A DNA stretch of 64,000 nucleotides, taken from assembly GCF_014876775.1 (NCBI RefSeq), contig NZ_CP062310.1, forward strand, positions 124,001 to 188,000, in the 5' to 3' direction. The DNA is from Infirmifilum lucidum (GTDB taxonomy: Archaea > Thermoproteota > Thermoprotei > Thermofilales > Thermofilaceae). The position numbers were made by a program, and so were the translations under genes. Positions 33,252 through 40,699 of this stretch are shown here, in pieces. Below the pieces are notes generated by a model that saw only the letters and a program-made list of their open reading frames with translations, made no database searches and was not told where the DNA came from. Numbering within the stretch: the first letter of the stretch is position 1; the number at the start of each line of letters is the position of its first letter.

Positions 33252-33521
33252 ACCACTTCTGCCACTTTAAATAAACTTGTTAGCAAGATAAATATTTCTT
33301 TTCAGAATTCCAACCCTTATTGGGAAGAAAAACAACCTGATGTTTTAACAACGCCGCACTGCGCCCGCCGGATACTGGGATTAGGGGCTAGGCCTGGGTG
33401 ATCCGTAGAAGCCTCTAAACCCGGCACACGAGCCCCAGGTTTACGGACAAAACTCGACACCTATAGCGCACACCCAGCCCCCAGCACTCTCAGCTCCAGG
33501 GGAAGCCTGGCCCGCAGGCCC
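33252..33521. other. 270-bp gap with promoter of the oxidase operon
   Basis: AT-rich 33252-33300 holds two TATA-like elements for the minus strand (about 33263-33273 and 33283-33294). The remainder is GC-rich and contains nothing I recognise. Confidence 0.4.
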
Positions 33522-34574
33522 CTACGGGGTAGCCGTGAGGGGCTTCTTGCCGGTGTCAGTGACTATTACCAGGGCTACGGTTAGAGTTGAGTCCCACGCG
33601 GACTCCCAGGCTAGGTGGAGGCTGACGTTGTAGACCCCGGGCCTCACGACTATAGGGGCGTCGTAGCCCGGTATTACGGCCAGTACCCTGTAGCACGGTA
33701 GGCCGTGTGAGACTGCGCAGGGCATGTGAACTACGTATCTCTCAGGCCCGTAGAGGTAGACTGTCCCGCTGAGAGTGTACGCCACGTCTGGGCTCGCAGA
33801 CGCGAAGAGCTCGAAGACGGCTTCTGTGGGCCTCGAGAAGTTGACTACTCCGAGGCTGAGCCTCGCAGAGCCGTTACCCTGGGTCATGTGTAGCCTCGCC
33901 ACGAAGCAACTACTGTTACCGTCCCGCGGGACTGGCCAAGGCATGCCTGGGGGCTCCGGCAACCTGTCTGTTCCCGCACCCGCCCCGCACGGCAGGACAG
34001 CTGGGGGGCTACCCGGGCTGGTTGTCTCGTTGCCCGGTGCTTCGGGCTGGCCTTGAGTGGGCAGTGGCTTACCAGTTTCGTTCACGGCCACAATGACTAG
34101 CGTTAGAGTCGCGTCCCCGCTGGACTCCCAGGCGACGTCCAGGCTAGCATTGTAGGTTCCGGGCATGACGAGGACTGGCTGGTCGTAGCCCGGTATCACG
34201 ACCTGGACTCTGTAGCACGGAAAACCGTGCGCCGCCATACACGGCATGAGTACCGAGTACTTCTTCTGCCCCTCGAGGAGCAAGGCCCCGCTGAGCCTAA
34301 ACGCCACGTCCGGATCAGCCTTCACGAGCACCCTGAAGGCCACTTCCGTGGGCCTCGAGAAGCTGACAGGCCCAAGCCTGACCGTTGTTGAGCCATTGCC
34401 CCGCGTCACGTGTATCTTCACCTCGAATAGACCCCCAGCGCTCTCCTGCACAGAGGGGCTTGCAGCGCCCGTCCTGGGCGCCTCCACTGTTGCGAGCTGT
34501 AGGGCTGTATACAGGGTGGCCAGCGCCGCTAGCAACGCCAGCGCGGCAACCACAATAGTCCTGGCCGTCATCAA
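33522..34574 (-). CDS. Membrane-anchored surface protein with duplicated beta domain
   Basis: 350 residues. Residues 7-27 are a signal or anchor helix (VVAALALLAALATLYTALQL). Two homologous domains follow, about 50-175 and 215-345, each with GNGS then FSRPTE, a CYRV-VIPGYD segment and a final AWES. They share an HGxPCYR pair that would give one disulfide per domain. A proline/threonine/glycine linker (about 178-212) separates them. Probably an extracellular beta-sandwich protein; binding partner unknown. Confidence 0.75.
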   Translation of the reverse strand: MMTARTIVVAALALLAALATLYTALQLATVEAPRTGAASPSVQESAGGLFEVKIHVTRGNGSTTVRLGPVSFSRPTEVAFRVLVKADPDVAFRLSGALLLEGQKKYSVLMPCMAAHGFPCYRVQVVIPGYDQPVLVMPGTYNASLDVAWESSGDATLTLVIVAVNETGKPLPTQGQPEAPGNETTSPGSPPAVLPCGAGAGTDRLPEPPGMPWPVPRDGNSSCFVARLHMTQGNGSARLSLGVVNFSRPTEAVFELFASASPDVAYTLSGTVYLYGPERYVVHMPCAVSHGLPCYRVLAVIPGYDAPIVVRPGVYNVSLHLAWESAWDSTLTVALVIVTDTGKKPLTATP

Positions 34575-34758
34575 GTACTCGTACCGAGTAAAGCCTTATT
34601 CCTGACGCACTCCCGCTACGTACCGAGACTACGTGGCACCAAGGCGCAAAGCCGGGCAAAACCTAGACACCGCCGAATATTTTCTCCGCTGTTTCGGGCT
34701 ATGCCCCCTCCGCGCAGGCGGCAGGCTTAAATGCCTGGAGGCCGGATACTACGCAGGG

Positions 34759-34878
34759 ATGGCTGGGGAGAGGAGGATAGGCTACCTCAGGCCCCTGAGG
34801 CCTTCGGGCAGGATAGGCTACCTCAGGCCCCTAAAGCCGAGTGGTAAGGATGGCCGTGAGGGTCAGAGTCAGGGTTGA
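34759..34878 (+). CDS. Small repeat-containing ORF before the retropepsin-like gene
   Basis: 39 residues from ATG 34759. It consists mainly of two tandem 12-residue units RIGYLRPL(R/K)PSG. A TATA-like CTTAAAT lies 22-28 bp upstream. It overlaps the start of the retropepsin-like gene by 29 bp, as the RIGLIR ORF does at the other copy (11719-11922). It may be a coupled leader peptide rather than a structural protein. Confidence 0.4.
   Translation: MAGERRIGYLRPLRPSGRIGYLRPLKPSGKDGREGQSQG
34774..34845 (+). repeat. Two 36-bp tandem repeats
   Basis: Units start at 34774 and 34810. The first 23 bp are identical and the ends differ. They encode the RIGYLRPL units of the small ORF. Confidence 0.85.
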
Positions 34879-35272
34879 GAGCGGGGGCAGGGAGCTCGTC
34901 ACGACAGCCCTGCTGAACACGGGCTTCGAGAGCGACGACGCCGAAATCCTGCTGCCGCTGAGGGCCGCCGAGAGGCTAGGGCTTTGGCCGCCGCCCAGCG
35001 ACGCGAGGACGGAGACATACGTCTCGGCCTCCGGCTACATGAGGGTCGTGAAGATACCCAGAGCTGGCACGGTCACCGTCCTCGCGGGGGACAGATCCTC
35101 GGAGAGCGTGGTTGCGGACTTCCTAGTCTCGGAGGTCACCGACGAGGTTCTACTGAACGACAAGCTCATAGGGAGGCTCAAGATAGTGATCGAGGAGCCA
35201 GGAGAGGGGCTGTGGAGGTTCAGGGACGAGGACAGGCCCAGGGCGAGCGAGAGGCCTGAGAGGTGGCTCTGA
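34850..35272 (+). CDS. Retropepsin-like fold protein with degenerate active site (copy 2)
   Basis: 140 residues from ATG 34850 (a GTG at 34841 is possible). It starts with a R/V-alternating strand, then ALLNTGFESDDAEILLPL, where NTG replaces the DTG of clan AA aspartic proteases. RLGLWPP and GLWRF are shared with copy 1 at 11361-11777. The second lobe typical of pepsins is absent, so it would act as a dimer as retropepsins do. Catalysis is unlikely with Asn in place of Asp. Confidence 0.65.
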   Translation: MAVRVRVRVESGGRELVTTALLNTGFESDDAEILLPLRAAERLGLWPPPSDARTETYVSASGYMRVVKIPRAGTVTVLAGDRSSESVVADFLVSEVTDEVLLNDKLIGRLKIVIEEPGEGLWRFRDEDRPRASERPERWL

Positions 35273-35575
35273 GGACAGTGACCCCACTCTACTCTTCAAG
35301 CACGGCTAAAAGGCTACTGTCCCCATGCCTGCACACGCAGAGTGTGACCATGCTCCTCGCCTAGTCGGGTTCGGCCCGAGGCCCACGGGAAGCCGGGCAG
35401 TGTCGGCGGGCTAGGGCAGGAATACCACGGGACAGGGCTGGCGGGCAACCCGCATGCCTTTGCGGAAAACGTTGTCTCCTGGCAGAGTAGGGGGCCGAGC
35501 AACTGGGCCACATCCCGGAGCTTCAAACCTTAAGATATAAGTTGGCGTTTTCACTAGAGGTGTGAGGTGGGTAGA
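35273..35575. other. 303-bp stretch without a gene
   Basis: GC-rich, with short inverted repeats (e.g. GGGTTCGGCCCGAGGCCC around 35367). No protein-like frame and no tRNA fold. The last 50 bp contain AAGATATAAG (35532-35541), a possible TATA box for the AbrB-like remnant. Confidence 0.35.
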
Positions 35576-35833
35576 TTGAGGATTAGAAGGCGTGTCGGGC
35601 CTGGGGGCCGGGTTATGATACCGAAGGCCGTGAGGGAGAGCCTGGGCATTAAGGAGGGGGACGCCGTAGTCATGGAGGCGAGAGACGGGAAATCGTCATA
35701 ACAAGGGAGAGACCCCGGACAAGCAGTAGAAGAGTTCTGCTCAGTCACAAAGGAGAAACACGGGGAAAGAGCTGATTTCGAGAGGCTTGTGGAGAGCGAG
35801 CTCGAAGAGAGGCACCTGGAGCACTGGAAGTAA
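35576..35833 (+). pseudogene. AbrB/SpoVT-type antitoxin, disrupted
   Basis: The TTG-led frame gives RVGPGGRVMIPKAVRESLGI, then KEGDAVVMEARDG, a classic AbrB swapped-hairpin domain, and hits a TAA (about 35699-35701). Shifting frame restores EIVITRERP, and a second shift back gives GQAVEEFCSVTKEKHGERAD and a helical tail ending EHWK. Two compensating one-base indels in G and C runs explain this. No toxin gene is adjacent, so this is an orphan, broken antitoxin. Confidence 0.65.
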
Positions 35834-35895
35834 CTAAGTAGTGGGTGCTATCCATTCAGCCACCTTCAAGCCGTACTGGTGTTCCAAAAACGCAA

Positions 35896-35904
35896 TTTTT
35901 ATTT
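35896..35904 (+). promoter_or_regulatory. TATA box for the prolyl oligopeptidase gene
   Basis: TTTTTATTT, 23-31 bp before the GTG at 35927, in a GC-rich setting. It supports a leaderless GTG start. Confidence 0.55.
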
Positions 35905-35926
35905 GCCGGCGGGCTCCTAGGCTTAC

Positions 35927-37798
35927 GTGTCGAGCGGCTACGAGTGGCTCGAAGACCTTGACGACCCGCGCGTTAGGGCGTTCATAGAGGAGCAGAACAG
36001 GAGGTTCAGGGAGTACGTCGGGGACGAGGCGGACAGGCTGTACCCCAAGCTACTCGAGCTCTACAGCATGCCCTTCACCGTGGACGCCTCAATCTACAGC
36101 GGGGGCTTCTACACGCTCACGCGCGAGAAGGGCACTTTCACTGTGAAGAGGTACGAGTACGGGGAGACGGTGGCCGAGACAGTCCTGGAGGCCAGACAAT
36201 TAGGGGATGACGTGGTGCTCACGTCCATCTCCGCTACTCCGGACGGCAGGCTACTGGCAGTGCTCTACAGCAGGGCTGGCTCAGACTACACGCACACCCT
36301 GATCCTGGACGCCGAGAGCGGCGAGAGGCTCAGGGGGCCCGAGGGCTACGTCTCCCCGCCCGTGTGGCTGGGGCAGGGGAGGTTCCTCTACGTGAGGACT
36401 TACAGGTCTGGCAGGGCGCCCGACGGCGTGGAGGCGCCGACCAGCAGGGTCTTCCTCGCGGAGCTGGGCGGCGGCGAGGAGATGGTGTTCGGCGGGGGCC
36501 TCGGGACGAACTGGATAGTCTCCCTGAGCCCCGACTACGAGCACGGCGCCGTCTACGCCGTGGCGATGCACGGGTGGACGAAGTCCAGGGTCTACGAGTA
36601 CAGGGGCTCCGGGTGGAGCCTCCTCTACGACCCCGGGGACTCGAGGGCCTACCCCGTCGGCAGGGGGGAGGGGGGCGTGTACCTGCTCAGCTACGAGAAC
36701 GGCCTGGGCCAGATCCTGAGGCTCGGCGAGTCCCCGGAGGTGGTGGTGGGGGCCGAGAAGCACCCCATCGGGGACGCCGTAGTGCACCGCAGAGGGATCC
36801 TCGCCGTCAGGCTGGTCGACGGCGCGGACAGGCTGGAGGCCTACAGCCTGGACGGCGCGAGGGAGGGTGAGGTGGTGCTCGAGGAGAAGCCCGGGAGCCT
36901 GACAGTCCTGTCCAGGGGGTGGGGGAGGGCGCTGGTGAGGTACGAGTCCTTCGACACTCCGAGCAAGCTCTACCTCCTCGAGGGCCGTAGCGCCAGGCTC
37001 GTGGAGGGGTCTAGCCTGCCCCTAGACCTCGAGGTAAGGGACATGTGGGTGGCCTCGCGGGACGGCACGAGTATCCACGGCTTCGAAGTCAGGAGCAGGA
37101 GGGCCAGGGACGCCAGGGTGGCAGTCGTGTACGGATACGGGGGCTTCGCGCTGCCAATCAAGCCGAGGTTCTACCCGGAGGCAGTCGTACTGCTGGAAGA
37201 GGGCGCCACCTTCGTCTCGACGAACCTCAGGGGCGGGGGCGAGTACGGGGAGGAGTGGCACAGGGCCGGGATGAGGGAGAACAAGGCCAGAGTGTTCGAG
37301 GACTTCGAGGCTTTCCTAGAGTACTACAAGTCCAGGGGCTACTTCACGGTGGCCACGGGGAGGAGCAACGGGGGCCTGCTGGTGGCGGCGGCCGTGGCGA
37401 GGAGGCCTGACCTCGTGGACGTCGCGCTCGTCGGCTACCCCCTCACGGACATGCTGCGCTTCCACAAGCTCTACCTCGGGAGGCTCTGGATCACGGAGTA
37501 CGGCGACCCGGAGAAACCGGAGGACAGGAGGATCCTCGAGTCCTACTCGCCGCTCCACAACCTTAAGCCCGAGGCGAGGCGCGTCACAGTTCTGGCATAC
37601 ACGGGCATGGCGGACGACAGAGTCCACCCCTCCCACGCCCTCAAGTTCGTAGCCAGGCTACTCGACCTCGGCGCGGAAGCATACCTCAGGGTAGAGGAGG
37701 GCAGCGGGCACCTCGGCGCGGTGCCCCAGACTAGGGCCAGGGAGGCCGCTGAGGTACTAGCACTAGTAGAGAAGAAGATAAGAGAAAAAGTATTTTAG
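35927..37798 (+). CDS. Prolyl oligopeptidase (S9A)
   Basis: 623 residues. The N-terminus YEWLEDLDDPRVRAFIEEQN is typical of prolyl oligopeptidases. A seven-bladed propeller-like region (about 70-370) follows, then the hydrolase: VYGYGGFALP, NLRGGGEYGEEWH, nucleophile GRSNGGLL, acid GMADDRVHP and His EGSGHLG. It cleaves short peptides after proline in the cytosol. It is about 80 residues shorter than mammalian enzymes, as usual for prokaryotic forms. The convergent pilin gene overlaps its last 4 bp. Confidence 0.92.
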   Translation: MSSGYEWLEDLDDPRVRAFIEEQNRRFREYVGDEADRLYPKLLELYSMPFTVDASIYSGGFYTLTREKGTFTVKRYEYGETVAETVLEARQLGDDVVLTSISATPDGRLLAVLYSRAGSDYTHTLILDAESGERLRGPEGYVSPPVWLGQGRFLYVRTYRSGRAPDGVEAPTSRVFLAELGGGEEMVFGGGLGTNWIVSLSPDYEHGAVYAVAMHGWTKSRVYEYRGSGWSLLYDPGDSRAYPVGRGEGGVYLLSYENGLGQILRLGESPEVVVGAEKHPIGDAVVHRRGILAVRLVDGADRLEAYSLDGAREGEVVLEEKPGSLTVLSRGWGRALVRYESFDTPSKLYLLEGRSARLVEGSSLPLDLEVRDMWVASRDGTSIHGFEVRSRRARDARVAVVYGYGGFALPIKPRFYPEAVVLLEEGATFVSTNLRGGGEYGEEWHRAGMRENKARVFEDFEAFLEYYKSRGYFTVATGRSNGGLLVAAAVARRPDLVDVALVGYPLTDMLRFHKLYLGRLWITEYGDPEKPEDRRILESYSPLHNLKPEARRVTVLAYTGMADDRVHPSHALKFVARLLDLGAEAYLRVEEGSGHLGAVPQTRAREAAEVLALVEKKIREKVF

Positions 37799-38298
37799 GG
37801 CAGGACTACGAGCTTCGGGTAATCCTTGCCGCCAGACGTGTGGAGCTTGACCTCCACGCTACCACCAGGATTAAGCGTTGTCGGCCCGCATGTTCCACCT
37901 TTTGTAATTGTCAGAGTAATCGTCCTGGACTCACCCGGATTGAACGGAATAGCTCCTGCTCCTGCTGGTGGATCTACATCTACACCAAATAGAGCAGGAC
38001 ACCCTACAATAATTATACCACCGATGTCCCACGCCAGGTAGCCGTTAATGTATATATGCGTTATGCTCGTCGGGCTTGTACCCCTGTTAGTGACCGTTAC
38101 GCTTACCTCCCAGCCTGGGAATCCTCCTGGGAGGATTGTTGGAACTGCGTTTATGGCGTCTATTGTGAGTTGCTCGAAGCCCGTGAAGAGGCCTATTATG
38201 CCTGTCATCCAGAAGGCTACTGCTATTGCGACCGCTATGGTGACCGCGACGATTATGACAGTGGCTATGACCGGGCTTATCGCCTGTCTCTTCGCCAT
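37795..38298 (-). CDS. Archaeal type IV pilin-like protein
   Basis: 167 residues from ATG 38298. The N-terminus has the class III signal KRQAISPVIATVIIVAVTIA: a short basic leader followed by a 25-residue hydrophobic helix, the substrate of prepilin peptidase and the assembly core of archaeal pili. The mature part is beta-rich (VSVTVTNRGTSPTSITHIYI, then ESRTITLTITKG) with two cysteines. It is probably a surface filament subunit or a pilin-like surface protein. No pilus assembly ATPase is in the window. Confidence 0.88.
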   Translation of the reverse strand: MAKRQAISPVIATVIIVAVTIAVAIAVAFWMTGIIGLFTGFEQLTIDAINAVPTILPGGFPGWEVSVTVTNRGTSPTSITHIYINGYLAWDIGGIIIVGCPALFGVDVDPPAGAGAIPFNPGESRTITLTITKGGTCGPTTLNPGGSVEVKLHTSGGKDYPKLVVLP

Positions 38299-38320
38299 AC
38301 AACGTTATAGCTGGGGACAC

Positions 38321-38335
38321 GTTTATATACTTTTC
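38321..38335 (-). promoter_or_regulatory. TATA box and BRE of the pilin gene
   Basis: On the minus strand GGGAAAAGTATATAAAC: a purine-rich BRE-like AAAAG followed by a consensus TATA box centred about 27 bp before ATG 38298. A strong, leaderless-type promoter, fitting an abundant surface protein. Confidence 0.75.
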
Positions 38336-38704
38336 CCCCTGTTTTGTCTTTGGTTCCAGATTTGTTTATTTTGGTGCTGTTTCTAAACAGATACTACCAT
38401 TTTTTAGCGACTACACGCCACTATACAGTCTATGTAGTGTTCCGGAGTGAAGAATAACCTTGCGGAGCCTCTCGGTGCGTGGGGCGCCGCGGCGCTGGAG
38501 GGCTCCGGGGCGCTGGCCTCCAGGCTTGCGCGGGCGCGGCACTGCGTACGCGAGCTCGCGGTAGCTTGCCTCGTGGGGGGCGTGGCGTGCGTAGAGGGGT
38601 TCTCGAGTAGCTGAAGACGCCGTGTTCTCCGTCGCCCTGCGCTCTACTTCCTGTTCCACGTTTGAAGTGGTGGCACGGTGGGTGTCGCCGTGCTGGCTCT
38701 CTGG

Positions 38705-39382
38705 CTAGGGCGCGAGGTAGACTATGACTAGCGGTAGCACGACTGAGGTGTAGACGCCGTTCAGGGCCATTGCGAGGCCGCTTACGGCCCCCTCGAGCTC
38801 GTCTTCTAGGACTACCCTGGCTGTCCCTAGGCCGTGGGAGGAGACGCCCATTGCTAGGCCTCTCGCCACCTTGCTCTTTACCCCGGCCTTGTCCAGTAGC
38901 TCTACTCCGGCGGCGTTCCCCATTATGCCTGTGAGTATGACTAGGACTGCTGTCAGGGGTGGTAGCCCGCCTATCTTCTCGCTGACCCCCACGGCTATTG
39001 CTGTCGTCACGCTCTTGGGGGCTGTGCTCAGGACGACTTCTCTGGGCGAGCCGGAGAGCCGTAGGGGGAGCACGGCTGTCACGATGGCCACCATGCCCCC
39101 GACTGCTATGCCGGCTAGTATCTGCTTGGAGTACCTCGCTACCACCGCCCTCTGCTTGTAGAGGGGTACTGCCAGGCTCACGACTGCGGGGCCGAGTAGG
39201 TAGCTTATCAGCCCGGCGCTCTCCATGTAGCTGGAGTAGCTGGCCCCCGTGGCGTGTAGGAGGAGGCATATAGTGAGTATTGAGAGCAGGACTGGGTTGA
39301 GGTAGAACGCTCTCCTGCGCTCGTACAGCTTCGTGTACGCGTAGTACGTTGCCAGCGTCAAGAAGGCGCCTAGAGCCGTCAA
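38705..39382 (-). CDS. lrgB: LrgB-family membrane protein
   Basis: 225 residues with seven or more helices. The LrgB block TAPKSVTTAIAVGVSEKIGG and, later, ILTGIMGNAAG then GMAMGVSSHGLGT-type sequence (here LAMGVSSHGLGTARV) are well conserved. LrgB works with LrgA/CidA-type holin-like partners; plant and bacterial homologues move glycolate, pyruvate or modulate autolysis. The gene starts 4 bp inside the LrgA gene. Confidence 0.92.
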   Translation of the reverse strand: MTALGAFLTLATYYAYTKLYERRRAFYLNPVLLSILTICLLLHATGASYSSYMESAGLISYLLGPAVVSLAVPLYKQRAVVARYSKQILAGIAVGGMVAIVTAVLPLRLSGSPREVVLSTAPKSVTTAIAVGVSEKIGGLPPLTAVLVILTGIMGNAAGVELLDKAGVKSKVARGLAMGVSSHGLGTARVVLEDELEGAVSGLAMALNGVYTSVVLPLVIVYLAP

Positions 39383-39729
39383 GGCCCTTCACCGCCGAGC
39401 GCCTCGACCAGCTTGCCGGTCAGTAGTAGCGTCGCGAGGAAGCTCGCCACGAGCGCGAGCGCTAGGGGTACTAGTTGCGACTGGACTAGACCCCAGTAGA
39501 GCATTATCCCCACGCCCGGCGGGATGAACATTACACTCATGTTCCTCACCAGGAACTCTGCCTCCCTCTCCACGTCTTCAAGCCTCACGAGCCCTACCAG
39601 GAGGGCTAGCGTGAGGTATACCATGCCTAGGACGCTACCTGGCACCGGCAGTGCGAGGATGTTGCTCGTCAACTCGCCCAGGAGGAGGAAGCCGAATATT
39701 ATCGCCAGCCCCTTGTACACCCCCACCAC
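39379..39729 (-). CDS. lrgA: LrgA/CidA-family holin-like protein
   Basis: 116 residues with four helices. GELTSNILALPVPGSVLGMVYL (split as GELTSNILALPVPG and SVLGMVYL) and VRNMSVMFIPPGVGIM are signature segments of the LrgA/CidA family. Together with LrgB it forms a two-part membrane system. In an archaeon without murein a metabolite (organic acid) transport role is more likely than autolysis control (inference). Confidence 0.92.
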   Translation of the reverse strand: MVGVYKGLAIIFGFLLLGELTSNILALPVPGSVLGMVYLTLALLVGLVRLEDVEREAEFLVRNMSVMFIPPGVGIMLYWGLVQSQLVPLALALVASFLATLLLTGKLVEALGGEGP

Positions 39730-39852
39730 CCTGCCGTAGAGGGCGAGGCCATCAGCCGTAAACAGGCTTCGGTGAGAGTTAAAGTTGGCGGAATAAAGAG
39801 CGAGATAATCGAGGCGGCCTGCCGCCAGCCGGCTCCCACGGACGGCGCAGGG

Positions 39853-40575
39853 CTAGGGTAGTAGTGCGGGGTTGAGGTAGACTACCGGCACTATGCTCAG
39901 CGCCGGGCACGCCTCTGCCCTCAGTTTTCCCAGGAGGGACTCCCTGTACGCCAGCGCGAGGTTGTCCACGTATAGCAGGAAGAGCTCGCCCTCCTCGCAG
40001 GCTATGCGCCAGTACCTCTTCTTGTCCCTGGATATCCTGGACCTCCTCTTCCTCAGGACTGCCTCCACGTCCGCCTCGCCCGTGCGGGAGGCTATGGCCT
40101 CCTCCACGCTCTCCTCGTAGAAGTCCAGTACAGTGTAGTCGGCTACCCTCAGGTGCAGCTTCCAGGAGTTCAAGTCCATCTTCCTGCACGCATAGACGCT
40201 GTCCTCTGCCAGCCCCCGGAGTTCCCCGAGGAACTTCTCGCCAGCGAGTATGCCGGGGGATATGTACGTGGAGGCGAACACGAGGAGCTCTGCCACGGCC
40301 CTGCTGACGCCGAGGGCCTCCTGGAAGGCGCCAACGGCCTCTGCTACCGCGTCCACTGGGGCGTAGAGCTCGCGGAAGGGGTTCCCTCCCAGCCTGCCCC
40401 TGAGCCTGTCCTTAAAGTTCTCGAGAACCCACGGGACTACCCCGAGGTCGCGGTACCTGAAGCGCTTCGTGAGCCAGCCCACCTCCTCGCCGACGCGCTC
40501 CTCGGAGAAGTCCGCCAGGACGACGCCCCTCAAGTTCTTCACTATGGCCGCGTACTTGGCAAAAGACGTTGCCAC
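39853..40575 (-). CDS. Hypothetical helical protein
   Basis: 240 residues, mostly alpha-helical, without membrane segments, signal or known motif. A basic stretch RKRRSRISRDKKRYW (about 188-202) could bind nucleic acid. Two tyrosine/cysteine pairs lie near 130-150. It is divergent from the DUF4143 ATPase gene (40700) with a 124-bp gap. Not recognised. Confidence 0.55.
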   Translation of the reverse strand: MATSFAKYAAIVKNLRGVVLADFSEERVGEEVGWLTKRFRYRDLGVVPWVLENFKDRLRGRLGGNPFRELYAPVDAVAEAVGAFQEALGVSRAVAELLVFASTYISPGILAGEKFLGELRGLAEDSVYACRKMDLNSWKLHLRVADYTVLDFYEESVEEAIASRTGEADVEAVLRKRRSRISRDKKRYWRIACEEGELFLLYVDNLALAYRESLLGKLRAEACPALSIVPVVYLNPALLP

Positions 40576-40644
40576 GTCTGGGCTAGGGTAGCCACTGCTA
40601 TAAGTTTAGCCCTTGAAGGGCCTCGTGCTGGCGGCCGGCAGTCC

Positions 40645-40697
40645 TTGGAATTCTGGATTCCAAGAGTTTATATACTTCTTGGAATCTGAAATTCCAG
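40645..40697 (+). promoter_or_regulatory. Twin 19-bp palindromes flanking a TATA box
   Basis: TTGGAAT-n5-ATTCCAA (40645-40663) and TTGGAAT-n5-ATTCCAG (40679-40697) flank a 15-bp spacer that contains the TATA box TTTATATA (about 40667-40674). The centres are 34 bp apart. ATG 40700 follows 2 bp after the second copy and about 26 bp after the TATA box. A repressor bound to both sites would block TBP and the start site. Confidence 0.75.
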
Positions 40698-40699
40698 GA

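Noticed and set aside
35360-35400. tRNA-like GGGTTCGGCCCG arm
   Set aside because: No acceptor or anticodon stem can be built around it.
38447-38614. 56-codon GTG frame with an alanine-rich, protein-like translation
   Set aside because: No promoter, no recognised motif, and very GC-rich sequence makes such frames common; not enough to call a gene.
40613-40699. 29-residue N-terminal extension of the DUF4143 ATPase
   Set aside because: This stretch contains the TATA box and both palindromes, so it is promoter rather than coding.
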